Source: NIOZ-UU13 sp964417935 (GTDB taxonomy: Bacteria > Planctomycetota > Phycisphaerae > Sedimentisphaerales > Anaerobacaceae). Taken from it: a stretch of DNA of 64,000 nt. Below the pieces are notes generated by a model, which made no database searches, was not told the DNA's origin, and saw only the letters and a list, made by a program, of their open reading frames with translations. The stretch is from contig CAYQKF010000008.1 in NCBI GenBank assembly GCA_964417935.1, positions 1-64,000 on the forward strand. Reading direction: 5' to 3'. A program made the translations under genes and the position numbers. Of the stretch, positions 42,890 through 52,591 are shown in pieces. Position 1 is the first letter of the stretch; the number at the start of each line of letters is the position of its first letter.

Positions 42890-43915
42890 ATGAGATACAA
42901 TAGTGACCATTCCAGAAAAGCTGCTTTAAGCAGTAGGCTAAGAGTGTTTGGGCTTATTGCCTTATGCGTGACTGTGCTCCTTGCACTGCCGTTCTGTTAT
43001 CGCTGGATTCTGGGTTTCTGGCCACCCGATCTGAGCGGTTGTACTCGTATGGATATTAGGTACTACCCATCAACGCTGGACTACGTTGCTCCCGGCATTG
43101 GTGGACAAAGTCTATTCAGCCGAGCAGAAAAGACATACCTGGAGTCTCTTGAAACCTTCACAACGAAAGATGAGGAACGCATAAAGGCCTTCGCCTTAGA
43201 TCTGAGCTTGGGATCCTACAATGGCCGAGCGCGAAGCAAACCAAGCTATATACCGTCTGTCTATGTCACTTGTTATCGTAATGAAAAGCACCTGTTGTCC
43301 TTCTACGTATATGTCAGGACTGTGATAACGGAACACAAACGCATGTTTAGGTATCCGATAGGATTGCCAAATTTAGAGATAATAGAACCGCCGGAAATTC
43401 GTCAATTCAAGTTGCGTAGCGATTGTGCACGGAATATGGGGGCACTGCGCTCTACGGGTCTTTTATGGCATAGGAAAGTCAGTTCATATCCGGAACCAAA
43501 CAAATGGTGCGATGCCATTGTACAGTTTTGCCGAAACCAATACAACATTAGGGATGGTGTTAAAATGCGTCGTTTCACTGAGGAGTGGATATCCAAGGCC
43601 TTTGTGTGTCCGAGCGTTCGTGAGCGCGTTTATGAAGAAATTTCACAAAGTGAGACAAATGAAACCAATTCTCCGGAACAACCTATTCCTTTATTGGAAT
43701 GCCACTATGCCATGAACACCAATTGCGAACCTAATTCTCCACCGGACACTGTGCTTTTATTCGAGACTAAAGCCGGCTGGAATCAGCACGGTGGGCCTGA
43801 AGAATTGTTTACTTTCGATAATCACGACCCAAAGGGCGGTTGTGTTCTCCTAAATGATGGCACTGTGAAGTTCATCCGAACCAAAGAGGAACTCCAGCAG
43901 CTTCGATGGAAGTAG
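42890..43915 (+). CDS. single-pass membrane protein of unknown function
   Basis: A 341-residue protein. It has a basic N-terminus, one transmembrane or uncleaved signal segment (VFGLIALCVTVLLALPFCYRW), and an extracytoplasmic part with several Cys residues. The C-terminus, VLLFETKAGWNQHGGPEELF and CVLLNDGTVKFIRTKEEL, resembles the end of prepilin-like planctomycete proteins. No catalytic motif seen. A perfect TATAAT lies at about 42842, with a weak TTACAA upstream. Confidence 0.65.
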   Translation: MRYNSDHSRKAALSSRLRVFGLIALCVTVLLALPFCYRWILGFWPPDLSGCTRMDIRYYPSTLDYVAPGIGGQSLFSRAEKTYLESLETFTTKDEERIKAFALDLSLGSYNGRARSKPSYIPSVYVTCYRNEKHLLSFYVYVRTVITEHKRMFRYPIGLPNLEIIEPPEIRQFKLRSDCARNMGALRSTGLLWHRKVSSYPEPNKWCDAIVQFCRNQYNIRDGVKMRRFTEEWISKAFVCPSVRERVYEEISQSETNETNSPEQPIPLLECHYAMNTNCEPNSPPDTVLLFETKAGWNQHGGPEELFTFDNHDPKGGCVLLNDGTVKFIRTKEELQQLRWK

Positions 43916-43947
43916 CCTGGTATTCTATGATTGCTCGATTGATGAAT

Positions 43948-44017
43948 GTCATTCCTGCGAAAGCAGGAATCCAGAAAAGTATCGAAAGTCTGGATTCCGC
44001 ATCAAGTGCGGAATGAC
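43948..44017. repeat. REP-like double palindrome
   Basis: Two hairpins in tandem (ATTCCTGC/GCAGGAAT and ATTCCGC/GCGGAAT) within overall ends GTCATTCC and GGAATGAC. The same sequence type was the insertion target of the element at 6300-6440. Confidence 0.85.
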
Positions 44018-44065
44018 AAGTCCTCAAATCATATGTCACAGACCACTGGTAGGCGAGTAATAAGC

Positions 44066-44094
44066 TTGTCTTTGGCTTGCTTCTGTGCTATCAT
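44066..44094 (+). promoter_or_regulatory. promoter-like sequence before the isochorismatase-ThuA gene
   Basis: TTGTCT (44066-44071) and TATCAT (44089-44094) with a 17-bp spacer, about 100 bp before the ATG. No link to the cassette promoters. Confidence 0.45.
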
Positions 44095-44191
44095 ACCACC
44101 GGATAGAAAACAACAAATCCAGGTATTTCCGGGTAGCAGTGTGGCTATCTATTGTGATGATTCGCTACTTATATTTTAGGAGGCAGTAATT

Positions 44192-45859
44192 ATGAACACT
44201 TGTCGTTTCAAGACATTGGCCGTTGTTTGCATACTATTTGCAGGCTTACTACTTTGCCCTCACACTCTGGTTCGGGCCGAGGGTGCCGGCGGTTCTGACA
44301 AGAAGCTGGCCCTTGATGCACGCAGCCGTGCACCGTTGTCCGATGGCACAGGCCGATTCAGGGTCGTGCAGAATAAGCTCGAATGGAACCCTGAGCAAAC
44401 CGCTATCATCATTTGCGATATGTGGAACCAGCACTGGTGTAAGGGCGCGACCAGCAGGGTCGGGGAGCTTGCGCCGCGGATGAATGAGATTGTTTCCAAA
44501 GCGCGTGATAAAGGTGTGCTGATAGTGCATGCGCCCAGCGGCACGGTCAATTTTTACGAGAACCATCCGGCCCGCAAGCGTGCCCAGAACGCTCCAACAG
44601 CAGCAAACCTGCCCAAAGATATTGCTAAATGGTGCCGATGGATTGATGAAAAGGAAAAAACCACAGGGTATCCTATCGACGATTCGGACGGCGGCTGCGA
44701 TTGTCAGCCGAAATGTAAACAGGGTTCGCCCTGGCGCAGGCAGGTAGAGACAATCGAGATTCGCAATGAAGACGCCATAAGTGATTCGGGCGTGGAGGTC
44801 TGGAACCTGCTCGAGCAGCGCGGTATCGACAACGTTATCGTTATGGGTGTGCATACCAATATGTGCGTTCTCGGTCGGCCTTTCGGGCTGCGGAATATGG
44901 CCAGGTATGGCAAAAACGTGGTGCTGATGCGCGATATGACCGATACTATGTACAACTCGCGGATGCGGCCCTTTGTCAGCCATTTTACCGGCACCGACCT
45001 AATAGTCGAACATTTAGAAAAGTACGTCTGCCCGACGATAACCTCAACGGCATTCACAGGTCAGCCGCAGTTTTGTTTTAAAAACGATAATCGTCCGCGC
45101 GTGGTGTTCATTTCCGCCGAAAGCGAATATGGAGCCGAACAGTCACTGCCGGAGTTTGCGCACGAGCTAAAAACTAAATACGGCCTATACTGTGAGGTAC
45201 TCCAGGGCAGCACAAATAAAACAGGCCAAGGGCGCTACTACATTGCGGGTATGGAGGCGCTGACGAATGCGGATTTGGCGGTGCTGTTCGTGCGGCGCAG
45301 AGCTTTACCGGCTGTGCAAATGAAGTATTTCCGTAACTACTTGGAAAGCGGCAGGCCATTGATTGGATTGCGGACCGCCAGCCATGCGTTCGATACTCGC
45401 GGCAACGCCCCAGCTGGTTATGCCGAATGGCAGAAGCTTGACCCCGAGGTATTAGGCGGAAATTATCACGGTCATCACGGTAACGGACCCAAGTGCGCAG
45501 TTACAACCGCCGCCGATGCCGACACTCATCCGATACTTGCCGGTGTTCAAATGCCATTCACGAGCAACGGTTCACTATACGAGGTAAGGCCACTGACCAA
45601 GTCAACGAAGCGGCTGTTGATTGGCACGATTCCCGACAAGGAGCCTGAGCCGCTGGCCTGGACAAACAGGTACAAGAAGTCCCGCATTTTCTACACATCG
45701 CTGGGCCATCCGGACGACTTTCAAAATGCGCAATTTCGTCGGCTGCTTATCAATGCGGTGTTCTGGGCGATGAACAAGCCGGTGCCAAAAGTCAAGAACA
45801 CGACTCAGGCGAACGGCATAGAGCAGGCCGCTAATGCACGACCCGGAGATTTTCCTTGA
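44192..45859 (+). CDS. secreted fusion of an isochorismatase-like hydrolase and a ThuA-like domain
   Basis: AGGAGG precedes the ATG. The 555-residue protein has a signal peptide (LAVVCILFAGLLLCPHTLVRA). The N-terminal cysteine hydrolase (about 55-280) has Asp76 in AIIICDMWNQHWC and the catalytic Cys225 in VMGVHTNMCVLGRP. From about 300 the ThuA-like domain (RVVFISAESEYGAEQ, later LIGLRTASHAF and LGGNYHGHHG) is a class-I-amidotransferase-like fold linked to sugar use. Similar fusions occur in planctomycetes. The stop codon TGA lies inside the -35 element of the next gene's promoter. Confidence 0.88.
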   Translation: MNTCRFKTLAVVCILFAGLLLCPHTLVRAEGAGGSDKKLALDARSRAPLSDGTGRFRVVQNKLEWNPEQTAIIICDMWNQHWCKGATSRVGELAPRMNEIVSKARDKGVLIVHAPSGTVNFYENHPARKRAQNAPTAANLPKDIAKWCRWIDEKEKTTGYPIDDSDGGCDCQPKCKQGSPWRRQVETIEIRNEDAISDSGVEVWNLLEQRGIDNVIVMGVHTNMCVLGRPFGLRNMARYGKNVVLMRDMTDTMYNSRMRPFVSHFTGTDLIVEHLEKYVCPTITSTAFTGQPQFCFKNDNRPRVVFISAESEYGAEQSLPEFAHELKTKYGLYCEVLQGSTNKTGQGRYYIAGMEALTNADLAVLFVRRRALPAVQMKYFRNYLESGRPLIGLRTASHAFDTRGNAPAGYAEWQKLDPEVLGGNYHGHHGNGPKCAVTTAADADTHPILAGVQMPFTSNGSLYEVRPLTKSTKRLLIGTIPDKEPEPLAWTNRYKKSRIFYTSLGHPDDFQNAQFRRLLINAVFWAMNKPVPKVKNTTQANGIEQAANARPGDFP

Positions 45860-45885
45860 CGCCAAAGTAGCTAATTTGGTATAAG
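45856..45885 (+). promoter_or_regulatory. cassette-type promoter (copy D) before the CocE-type hydrolase
   Basis: TTGACG (45856-45861) and TATAAG (45880-45885) with an 18-bp spacer whose start CCAAAGTAG is identical to copy A. It overlaps the TGA stop of the upstream gene. The upstream ORF and hairpin of the cassette are not present after it. Confidence 0.65.
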
Positions 45886-45984
45886 TAATATTGGTGAAGC
45901 TCGTGCCCGCGCAGTTGGGCATCTGTGGCCTTGAGGTTATCAAGCGGGTGTGAAAGAACGCCTATAAAAATGGAGGATTGTATT

Positions 45985-47844
45985 ATGAAAGTACCTAAGG
46001 CTCTCTTTTTCTTGTACCTCTTCTTTGTTTTGCAGGTGGGTTTTATTCAAGCCGATGAACGAGCGGACTATATCCGTGAGAATTACACGAAATATGAAAA
46101 ACGAATCCCTGTGCGTGACGGGGTGAAACTCTTTACCGCTATTTATACACCGAACGATACCTCGAAAGAATATCCGATGCTGTTGTTACGCACTCCCTAC
46201 AGCATTAGTCCCTATGGGCCCGACCGATACAGCAGCCGGATCAGTCCGCATGAAGAATTCGAAAAAGAAGGATTTATCTTTGTTTATCAAGACGTACGCG
46301 GTCGTTTTATGTCGGAAGGCCAGTTCGTTCATATGACTCCGCACGTCGCAAATAAGAAAAGCAATTCTGATACGGATGAAAGTACGGATACCTATGATAC
46401 GATTGAGTGGCTGTTGGAACACGTCCCCAACCACAACGGTAAGGTTGGCCAATGGGGGATCTCTTATCCTGGGTTTTACACGTCCGCCGGGTCTATCGAT
46501 TCCCACCCCGCTTTGAAAGCGGTCTCTCCTCAAGCGCCGGTTTCCGATTTTTATTGGGATGACGTTTACCATCACGGGGCCTTTCTGTTAACTCATTGGT
46601 TTGGGTTTCTAAATCGTGTGAAACAAAGACGTGAAGGGCTTATCGATGAATGGCCAGATCGCATCTATGAGATTGAAACGACAGACGCGTACAAATTCTT
46701 CATGGATGTGGGACCATTGAAAAATGTGAATAAATCATATTTCAAAAAGAAATCCAAATTCTGGAACTATGTTACACGCCACCCCAATTACGACAAGTTC
46801 TGGCAAAAACGCAATATCCTTCCTCATCTGAAGAATATCAAAGCAGCGGTAATGGTTGTCGGCGGTTGGTACGACCGAGAAGATTTGTTTGGACCGTTGA
46901 ACACGTACCAAATGATTGAGAAGCAGAATCCCGACACATTCAATATGTTAGTCATGGGGCCTTGGTATCATGGAGGCTGGCTCGGCAGTAAAGGCAGCGA
47001 GTTGGGAGATACAGATTTTGGGTTCCCCACCTCGGAATACTATCAAAAGAATGTCGATCTGCATTTCTTCAAGCACTTTTTGAAAGACGAAGAAAGTGAA
47101 TTAAACCTGCCGGAAGCCTTGATATTTGAAACCGGGGCCAACCGCTGGCGACAATTTGACCAATGGCCACCGGCATCCGCCGAGAAGACATATTTCTATT
47201 TCCACAAAGGCGGCAAATTATCATTTAAAAAACCCAACGAAGATTCTGACGCTTATGATTCCTATATCAGCGATCCAAACAAACCGGTTCCCCATACAAG
47301 AGATAATTCGAGGTGGATCAATAACACGTTTTATTCAGAAGACCAACGATTTGCTTCCCGGAGGCCGGATGTATTGGTGTATCAAACAGACATTCTTGAA
47401 GAGGGTGTTACGTTAGCGGGAACCATCCAAGCCAATCTCTTTGTTTCCACCACCGGAACGGATTCGGATTGGGTTGTCAAGCTGATCGATGTTTATCCTG
47501 ACGATTTGGAAGAAAAAGCGGCCCAACAAACCTTGATTCGCGCAGAAGTGTTTCGAGGACGGTTCCGGGAAAGTTATAAGAAGCCTAAGCCTTTTAAACC
47601 CAATGAGGTTACCAGGATTCCGTTTGAATTGTGGGATGTTTTGCACACGTTTAAACGGGGGCATCGGATTATGATACACGTCCAAAGCACATGGTTCCCG
47701 TTTATCGATCGCAATCCGCAGAAATACGTGCCGAATATTTTTAAAGCGGATGAAGACGATTTTATCAAAGTTACCAATCGCATGCATCGATCCAAACGGT
47801 ATCCCAGCCATATTGAAGTCGGTGTGTTGCAGCAAATGTTTTGA
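45985..47844 (+). CDS. secreted CocE/NonD-type alpha/beta hydrolase (X-Pro dipeptidyl-peptidase family)
   Basis: Start at ATG 45985 (TGGAGG upstream), giving MKVPKALFFLYLFFVLQVG as signal peptide. The earlier ATG at 45925 adds 20 residues without a signal. The 619-residue protein has RIPVRDGVKLFTAIYTP, a QDVRGRF strand, Ser160 in GQWGISYPGF, and AVMVVGGWYDRED followed by LVMGPWYHGG, the pattern of S15/CocE serine hydrolases with catalytic Asp and His. The C-terminal beta-jelly roll is present. Substrate unknown. Members act on acyl esters or dipeptides. It ends in TGA. Confidence 0.9.
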   Translation: MKVPKALFFLYLFFVLQVGFIQADERADYIRENYTKYEKRIPVRDGVKLFTAIYTPNDTSKEYPMLLLRTPYSISPYGPDRYSSRISPHEEFEKEGFIFVYQDVRGRFMSEGQFVHMTPHVANKKSNSDTDESTDTYDTIEWLLEHVPNHNGKVGQWGISYPGFYTSAGSIDSHPALKAVSPQAPVSDFYWDDVYHHGAFLLTHWFGFLNRVKQRREGLIDEWPDRIYEIETTDAYKFFMDVGPLKNVNKSYFKKKSKFWNYVTRHPNYDKFWQKRNILPHLKNIKAAVMVVGGWYDREDLFGPLNTYQMIEKQNPDTFNMLVMGPWYHGGWLGSKGSELGDTDFGFPTSEYYQKNVDLHFFKHFLKDEESELNLPEALIFETGANRWRQFDQWPPASAEKTYFYFHKGGKLSFKKPNEDSDAYDSYISDPNKPVPHTRDNSRWINNTFYSEDQRFASRRPDVLVYQTDILEEGVTLAGTIQANLFVSTTGTDSDWVVKLIDVYPDDLEEKAAQQTLIRAEVFRGRFRESYKKPKPFKPNEVTRIPFELWDVLHTFKRGHRIMIHVQSTWFPFIDRNPQKYVPNIFKADEDDFIKVTNRMHRSKRYPSHIEVGVLQQMF

Positions 47845-47965
47845 TGTGGAGGAAGGCCAATGAAGCTGATTTGCCTTATTTGTTGTATGATGTACAGGCC
47901 CTACGAGTGTTTTGGTATGTGGCCAAGGCACGGTTATTTTAACTCTTTCTTGAAGGAGGATTATT

Positions 47966-50689
47966 ATGTCTAAAAAATTGATTTATTTAGTTTCTTTTGT
48001 TTTGCTGCTGAGTGCAGCAGGCAATGCCTCGGCTGATCTGTTGGTTCACTGGAGACTCGACGAGGGTTCCGGTACTATTGCCTTTGACAGCTCGGGCAAT
48101 GGCAATGACGGTACATTCAGTGGCGAGCCGCAGTGGGTAGATGGGCATGGCGGCGGCGGTGCGCTGGAATTCGACGGCGTCGATGACTTTGTTGTATACT
48201 CCTTTGACCAGGCACAAACCTTTGCGGCCTTTAGTGTAGCATTTTGGGTCAAAGCGAGTAGTTTAGGGCAACCCAACTACGCTAGTCCATTTACAGGCCA
48301 TTACCCGAACACCGCTGGTTTCCAAATTGATGTGGATGGTGGAAATCCTGGAAATTACAGGATCAATCCTAATTCTGGAATTCATTTTGCATTCGGCACC
48401 GCCACCACGGACTGGGTCCATCTTGCATTAACCGCAGAGGGTACATCTATGAATCTCTACTACAATGGTAATTGGGCCAGCAGTAATACTCTCGTTGACA
48501 CCGATGTCGTTTTCAACCAGTTTGCTATAGGTGTGAACAGAAACAGAAACTGGTGGTTCGCCGGTACCATTGATGAACTTCGCGTTTACGACCACGTTCT
48601 GTCGGAGGCCGAAATTATGGGTGCTATGGAAGGTGAGATATGGCCTTACGCCTTTGGCCCCGAGCCTGCTGATGGTACCCTGCATGAGGCCACATGGGCG
48701 AACGTTTCCTGGAAGCCGGGAGGTTTTGCGGTCTCGCACGATGTGTACTTCGGCGAGAATTTTGACGACGTTAACGACGGAACCGAAGGGACGTTCTTAG
48801 GCAACCAGGCCACAACAAAGCTTATTGTTGGCTTTCTCGGATTTCCTTATCCGGATGGCCTTGTTCCGGGCACAACTTACTATTGGCGAATCGATGAGGT
48901 CAATGATCTGGACCCGAATAGTCCCTGGAAGGGCGATGTCTGGAGCTTTACGATTCCCCCCAGGACTGCCTATAATCCCGAGCCGGCTGACGGCGTCAAA
49001 TTTGTGAAACCGGATGTGGAGCTCAACTGGACGGGTGGCTTCGGCGCGAAACTGCACCATGTGTATTTCGGCGACAATTTTGATGATGTGAACAGTGCCG
49101 TTGTGGGTCTGCCTCAGGCAGAAACAACCTATACACCGGGCACACTTGAATTGGATAAGGTCTATTACTGGTGTATCGATGAGTTTGATGGCGTCAACAC
49201 GCATAAAGGCGATGTCTTTAGCTTCAGAACAATGCCTGAGATACCTATTACTGACCCTGACCTGATTTGCTGGTGGAAGCTTGATGAAGGTTCCGGCACT
49301 AATGCGCTTGACTGGTCAGGCCATGGCAATCATGGCACCCTCACTAATGGCCTACAGTGGGTGGACGGGTATGACGGCGGTGCGCTGGACTTCGACGGTA
49401 TCAATGACAGTGTTATATATCGCCTTGCCGACGAAGAAACCTGGTCGGCTTACACTGTGGCATTATGGGTAAAAGCCGGTAGCCTGGGGCAAAGAAGTAA
49501 CAACTGCGTATTCGCCAGCTATAACAGCAGCGCCGCCGGCTTCCAGCTTTCTGTTGATGGCACAAACCCGGGCAATTACCAGTACCATACTGATCCCATT
49601 GACCAAATAATGGGGCCCGTTACCTTAGACTGGATTCATCTTGCTGCAACCTGCGACGGCATCAGCACGACTCTTTACTGTAACGGTTATATGGTCGCGA
49701 GCATAGGCGCGGCCGATCTGGTATTTAACAAGTTTGCCATAGGCGTAAACAGAAATGAAGACCAATTGTTTGATGGTACCATTGACAATCTTCGCATCTA
49801 CAACAAGGTGCTGACGGCCGAAGAGATTCAGCAGGCCATGCGAGGTGACCCGTTGGTTGCCTGGGGTCCAAACCCGAGTCCCGGCTCAACACCATACATC
49901 AGGGACGCAACGCCCCTTAGCTGGTCGCCGGGAGATAATGCATCTCAACACGATGTTTACTTCGGCACCGATAGAGGCGCCGTTGTCGATGCCGATGCAT
50001 CCGATACGACCGGCATATATCAAGGCCGACAAGGTGTTACCATTTATACTCCAGCCAAAGACGTTGAATGGGGCGGCGGGCCTTACTACTGGCGTATCGA
50101 CGAGTATAATACCGATGCGACAATCAGCAAAGGCAGCGTATGGAGCTTTACGGTAGCCGACTCCATTGGGATAGACGATTTTGAGGATTACAACGACTAT
50201 CCGCCCGACGAGATATTCAGTACATGGATAGACGGATGGGAAGTCCCGACGAATGGTTCTATGGCAGGTCATGCCGATCCTCCTTTTGCCGAGACAAGTA
50301 TTGTTCACGGCGGTGGTCAATCGATGCCGCTTTATTACGAGAACAATTTCAAGTACTCTGAGGCAGCCATGACGTTGGTCTCGGTGCGTGATTGGACCGA
50401 AGAAGGTGTTGGTGTACTATCGCTGTGGTTCTATGGTGATGCCTCTAACGCTGCTGAGCGGATGTATGTTGCTCTCAACGGAAGCGCAGTGGTCTATCAC
50501 GATAATCCCGACGCGGCGCTGATAGATGAGTGGACGGAATGGACTATCGATTTGCAGGCATTTACAGGCGTGAACCTTGCCAATGTCAATACAATTTCTA
50601 TCGGTTTCGGCGATAAGAATAATCTTCAGGCTGGTGGTTCCGGTATGGTGTTATTTGACGATATTCGGCTGTATCGGCCGATGCCGTAA
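47966..50689 (+). CDS. large secreted LamG protein 4
   Basis: A 907-residue protein with AAGGAGG before the ATG and signal peptide MSKKLIYLVSFVLLLSAAGNASA. LamG 1 (about 26-225) starts LVHWRLDEGSGTIAFDS and keeps the Trp (GEPQWVDG) that is TGA in gene 1. Two fibronectin-like repeats (HDVYFGENFDDV) follow. A second LamG (LICWWKLDEGSGTNALDWS, about 435-625), a third fibronectin-like repeat and the C-terminal sandwich (IDDFEDYNDYPPDE) complete the chain. DNA at 48797-49150 is near-identical to gene 1 (about 17860-18200). No frame break. Likely extracellular glycan binding. Confidence 0.88.
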   Translation: MSKKLIYLVSFVLLLSAAGNASADLLVHWRLDEGSGTIAFDSSGNGNDGTFSGEPQWVDGHGGGGALEFDGVDDFVVYSFDQAQTFAAFSVAFWVKASSLGQPNYASPFTGHYPNTAGFQIDVDGGNPGNYRINPNSGIHFAFGTATTDWVHLALTAEGTSMNLYYNGNWASSNTLVDTDVVFNQFAIGVNRNRNWWFAGTIDELRVYDHVLSEAEIMGAMEGEIWPYAFGPEPADGTLHEATWANVSWKPGGFAVSHDVYFGENFDDVNDGTEGTFLGNQATTKLIVGFLGFPYPDGLVPGTTYYWRIDEVNDLDPNSPWKGDVWSFTIPPRTAYNPEPADGVKFVKPDVELNWTGGFGAKLHHVYFGDNFDDVNSAVVGLPQAETTYTPGTLELDKVYYWCIDEFDGVNTHKGDVFSFRTMPEIPITDPDLICWWKLDEGSGTNALDWSGHGNHGTLTNGLQWVDGYDGGALDFDGINDSVIYRLADEETWSAYTVALWVKAGSLGQRSNNCVFASYNSSAAGFQLSVDGTNPGNYQYHTDPIDQIMGPVTLDWIHLAATCDGISTTLYCNGYMVASIGAADLVFNKFAIGVNRNEDQLFDGTIDNLRIYNKVLTAEEIQQAMRGDPLVAWGPNPSPGSTPYIRDATPLSWSPGDNASQHDVYFGTDRGAVVDADASDTTGIYQGRQGVTIYTPAKDVEWGGGPYYWRIDEYNTDATISKGSVWSFTVADSIGIDDFEDYNDYPPDEIFSTWIDGWEVPTNGSMAGHADPPFAETSIVHGGGQSMPLYYENNFKYSEAAMTLVSVRDWTEEGVGVLSLWFYGDASNAAERMYVALNGSAVVYHDNPDAALIDEWTEWTIDLQAFTGVNLANVNTISIGFGDKNNLQAGGSGMVLFDDIRLYRPMP

Positions 50690-50741
50690 GCCGGAATTCA
50701 GGTGACAATTTAGAAGCAACAGATTATTAATCGTCTCTTCA

Positions 50742-50774
50742 AATAAGCCCGTCCCTAAAAGGGGTGGGCTTATT
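50742..50774 (+). terminator. terminator of LamG gene 4
   Basis: AATAAGCCC pairs with GGGCTTATT around a short inner stem (GTCCC/GGGG), then ATTT. It differs in sequence from the other LamG terminators. Confidence 0.75.
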
Positions 50775-50923
50775 ATTTACAGCCTGCCCAGGGCAACCAC
50801 ATTGGGTTGCCCCTACGTCAAAAGGTTTTCGAGCCAGGAAACGATAGATGCCGATCCATAACCGGGAATAGGACTATTGGTTCTAATGAGCAAAATGATA
50901 GAATCTGGCCATAGCTCCTACTA

Positions 50924-52369
50924 TTAGCCCTTTCGAAATTGTCGTAGGATATCCCAATATGCTCCACGTGCACCTTTCCGGATTGCCTGTATTAGTGGCA
51001 GGTTCTCATTGTAGTTATAACCGGCAGCATTACTGTTCTCGGTTGCTTTGCGGTCGGTCTCAACGGAAGGCTCGAAGAATCTTTTGTCACCACCAATCAA
51101 ATCCCTGACCAACTCTGCCGGATGCCCGCCCAAAGCCTTAGATATGTAGAAAGTTGGCTTGAGCAGGTTTATGGGCCCGTCGTATTTTCGATGAATATTA
51201 AGACCTTTTTCTTCCCGGAGCTCTTCGGCCACTATTTTCGCCATTATAGTCCCGGGGTAAACTCTGATGCCAAGTGCAGCACCGGCACAATCAGGATCAA
51301 TTTTTTTCATGAACTCAATCGTTTCTTGAACTGTCTGCGGTGTTTCACCCGGCCCTCCAAGCAAAAGGTCTATCATAACTGCAATGTTGTTTGAGCGGCA
51401 AAGTTTGACTGCTGCGGCAATGTCCTCTTTGGTGTGCTGCTGGCGGTAAATCCGGAGCATCGATTCACACGCTGAATCTCCCGTAAAATCTATTCCTATA
51501 CATCCGGCTTCGGCCATTACCTTGGCCAAATCTGCATCAAAGGGCGAGGGTGACATATATGCGTACCAATGAACCTTGTTTCCAAGGGAACGCCTATTAA
51601 ATGCCTCACAGACCGCATAAGCGTGATTTCGGGGTACATTGAACTCAGAATCGCAAAAGTGCAATACATCTATTCCCTGCTGCAATAACGATTGCGCCTC
51701 ATCGACGACTTCGGATGGATCTCTTAGTCTGACTCTGGTACCTTTAGCCAACGGATCTGCACAGTATATACAGCCGCGAGTGCAGCCACGTTTTGTCTCT
51801 AATCCACATTGTCCACCCAGTTTAAAATAGCTCCGATTATCAATAAAATCGCGAACTGTAACTAAAGAAATTGAATCAGGCCATGATGGTGTATTGCTGC
51901 AGATTCTGCCGTTCTCCCGCCATATCAGACCTGGAACATCGCTGAATACTGGTTTGGCTCGTAGCTGACGAATAAGCGTAATTATTGCCCCCTCACCGTC
52001 ACCACGTATGCCAAAGTCCGCACCTGTATAATCAAAAATTGACTTGGCAAAGATTGAAAAGCCGACACCACCAATAACAATCGGGGCATCGGTTATGCTT
52101 TTGACAGTTTGTATGGTCTTTCTCAGTTCCGGGATAAACCAATCAGCGCTTGGCCAAAAACAATCATCGGAATTTCGAAAAGAAAGCCCCACCAGTTCCG
52201 GCTGTTGAAAGTAAAAATATTCCCTCATTGCCTTAGTTGGTTCCCCAGCCAAACCAAGGTCAAGAACTTCAACATCTATACCCGCACGTCGGACTGAAGA
52301 GGCAATATAGTCTAAACCTATCGGCCCAATGAGGGGAACCATTCTGTTTGTATTGATTAATGTTAACAT
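50924..52369 (-). CDS. B12-binding-domain radical SAM protein
   Basis: A 481-residue protein. Residues about 1-150 form a cobalamin-binding-like Rossmann domain (LIGPIGLDYIASSVRRAG, later GGVGFSIFA and GIRGDGEGA). The radical SAM CxxxCxxC is at Cys196, Cys200, Cys203 (KRGCTRGCIYCADP), followed by DVLHFCDSEFNV and a region with LLGGPGETPQTVQETIEF. Such enzymes often methylate or rearrange lipids or cofactors. No neighbouring pathway gene helps. It is convergent with LamG gene 4. Confidence 0.88.
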   Translation of the reverse strand: MLTLINTNRMVPLIGPIGLDYIASSVRRAGIDVEVLDLGLAGEPTKAMREYFYFQQPELVGLSFRNSDDCFWPSADWFIPELRKTIQTVKSITDAPIVIGGVGFSIFAKSIFDYTGADFGIRGDGEGAIITLIRQLRAKPVFSDVPGLIWRENGRICSNTPSWPDSISLVTVRDFIDNRSYFKLGGQCGLETKRGCTRGCIYCADPLAKGTRVRLRDPSEVVDEAQSLLQQGIDVLHFCDSEFNVPRNHAYAVCEAFNRRSLGNKVHWYAYMSPSPFDADLAKVMAEAGCIGIDFTGDSACESMLRIYRQQHTKEDIAAAVKLCRSNNIAVMIDLLLGGPGETPQTVQETIEFMKKIDPDCAGAALGIRVYPGTIMAKIVAEELREEKGLNIHRKYDGPINLLKPTFYISKALGGHPAELVRDLIGGDKRFFEPSVETDRKATENSNAAGYNYNENLPLIQAIRKGARGAYWDILRQFRKG

Positions 52370-52530
52370 CTACATATTATCAATCTGGTCGAATATTTTT
52401 TATATAAAACTGCAACACTCCTCAATCGTTTACTTACAATATAGCTGGCTTAATAGGTTTGGCAACAGATTTTCCAATCCACAGAAATATGAGCAGACAA
52501 CCTCGTAAAATATCTTCAAAATCAAATAAA

Positions 52531-52558
52531 AAAGGCTGGTTTGCAAAAACCAGCCTTT
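52531..52558 (-). terminator. terminator behind the porin-like gene
   Basis: On the minus strand AAAGGCTGGTTT pairs with AAACCAGCCTTT, followed by TTTATTTG. A strong intrinsic terminator, 33 bp after the gene. Confidence 0.9.
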
Positions 52559-52591
52559 CCGGAAACAAAACACAATAAATTCTGAATCGTT

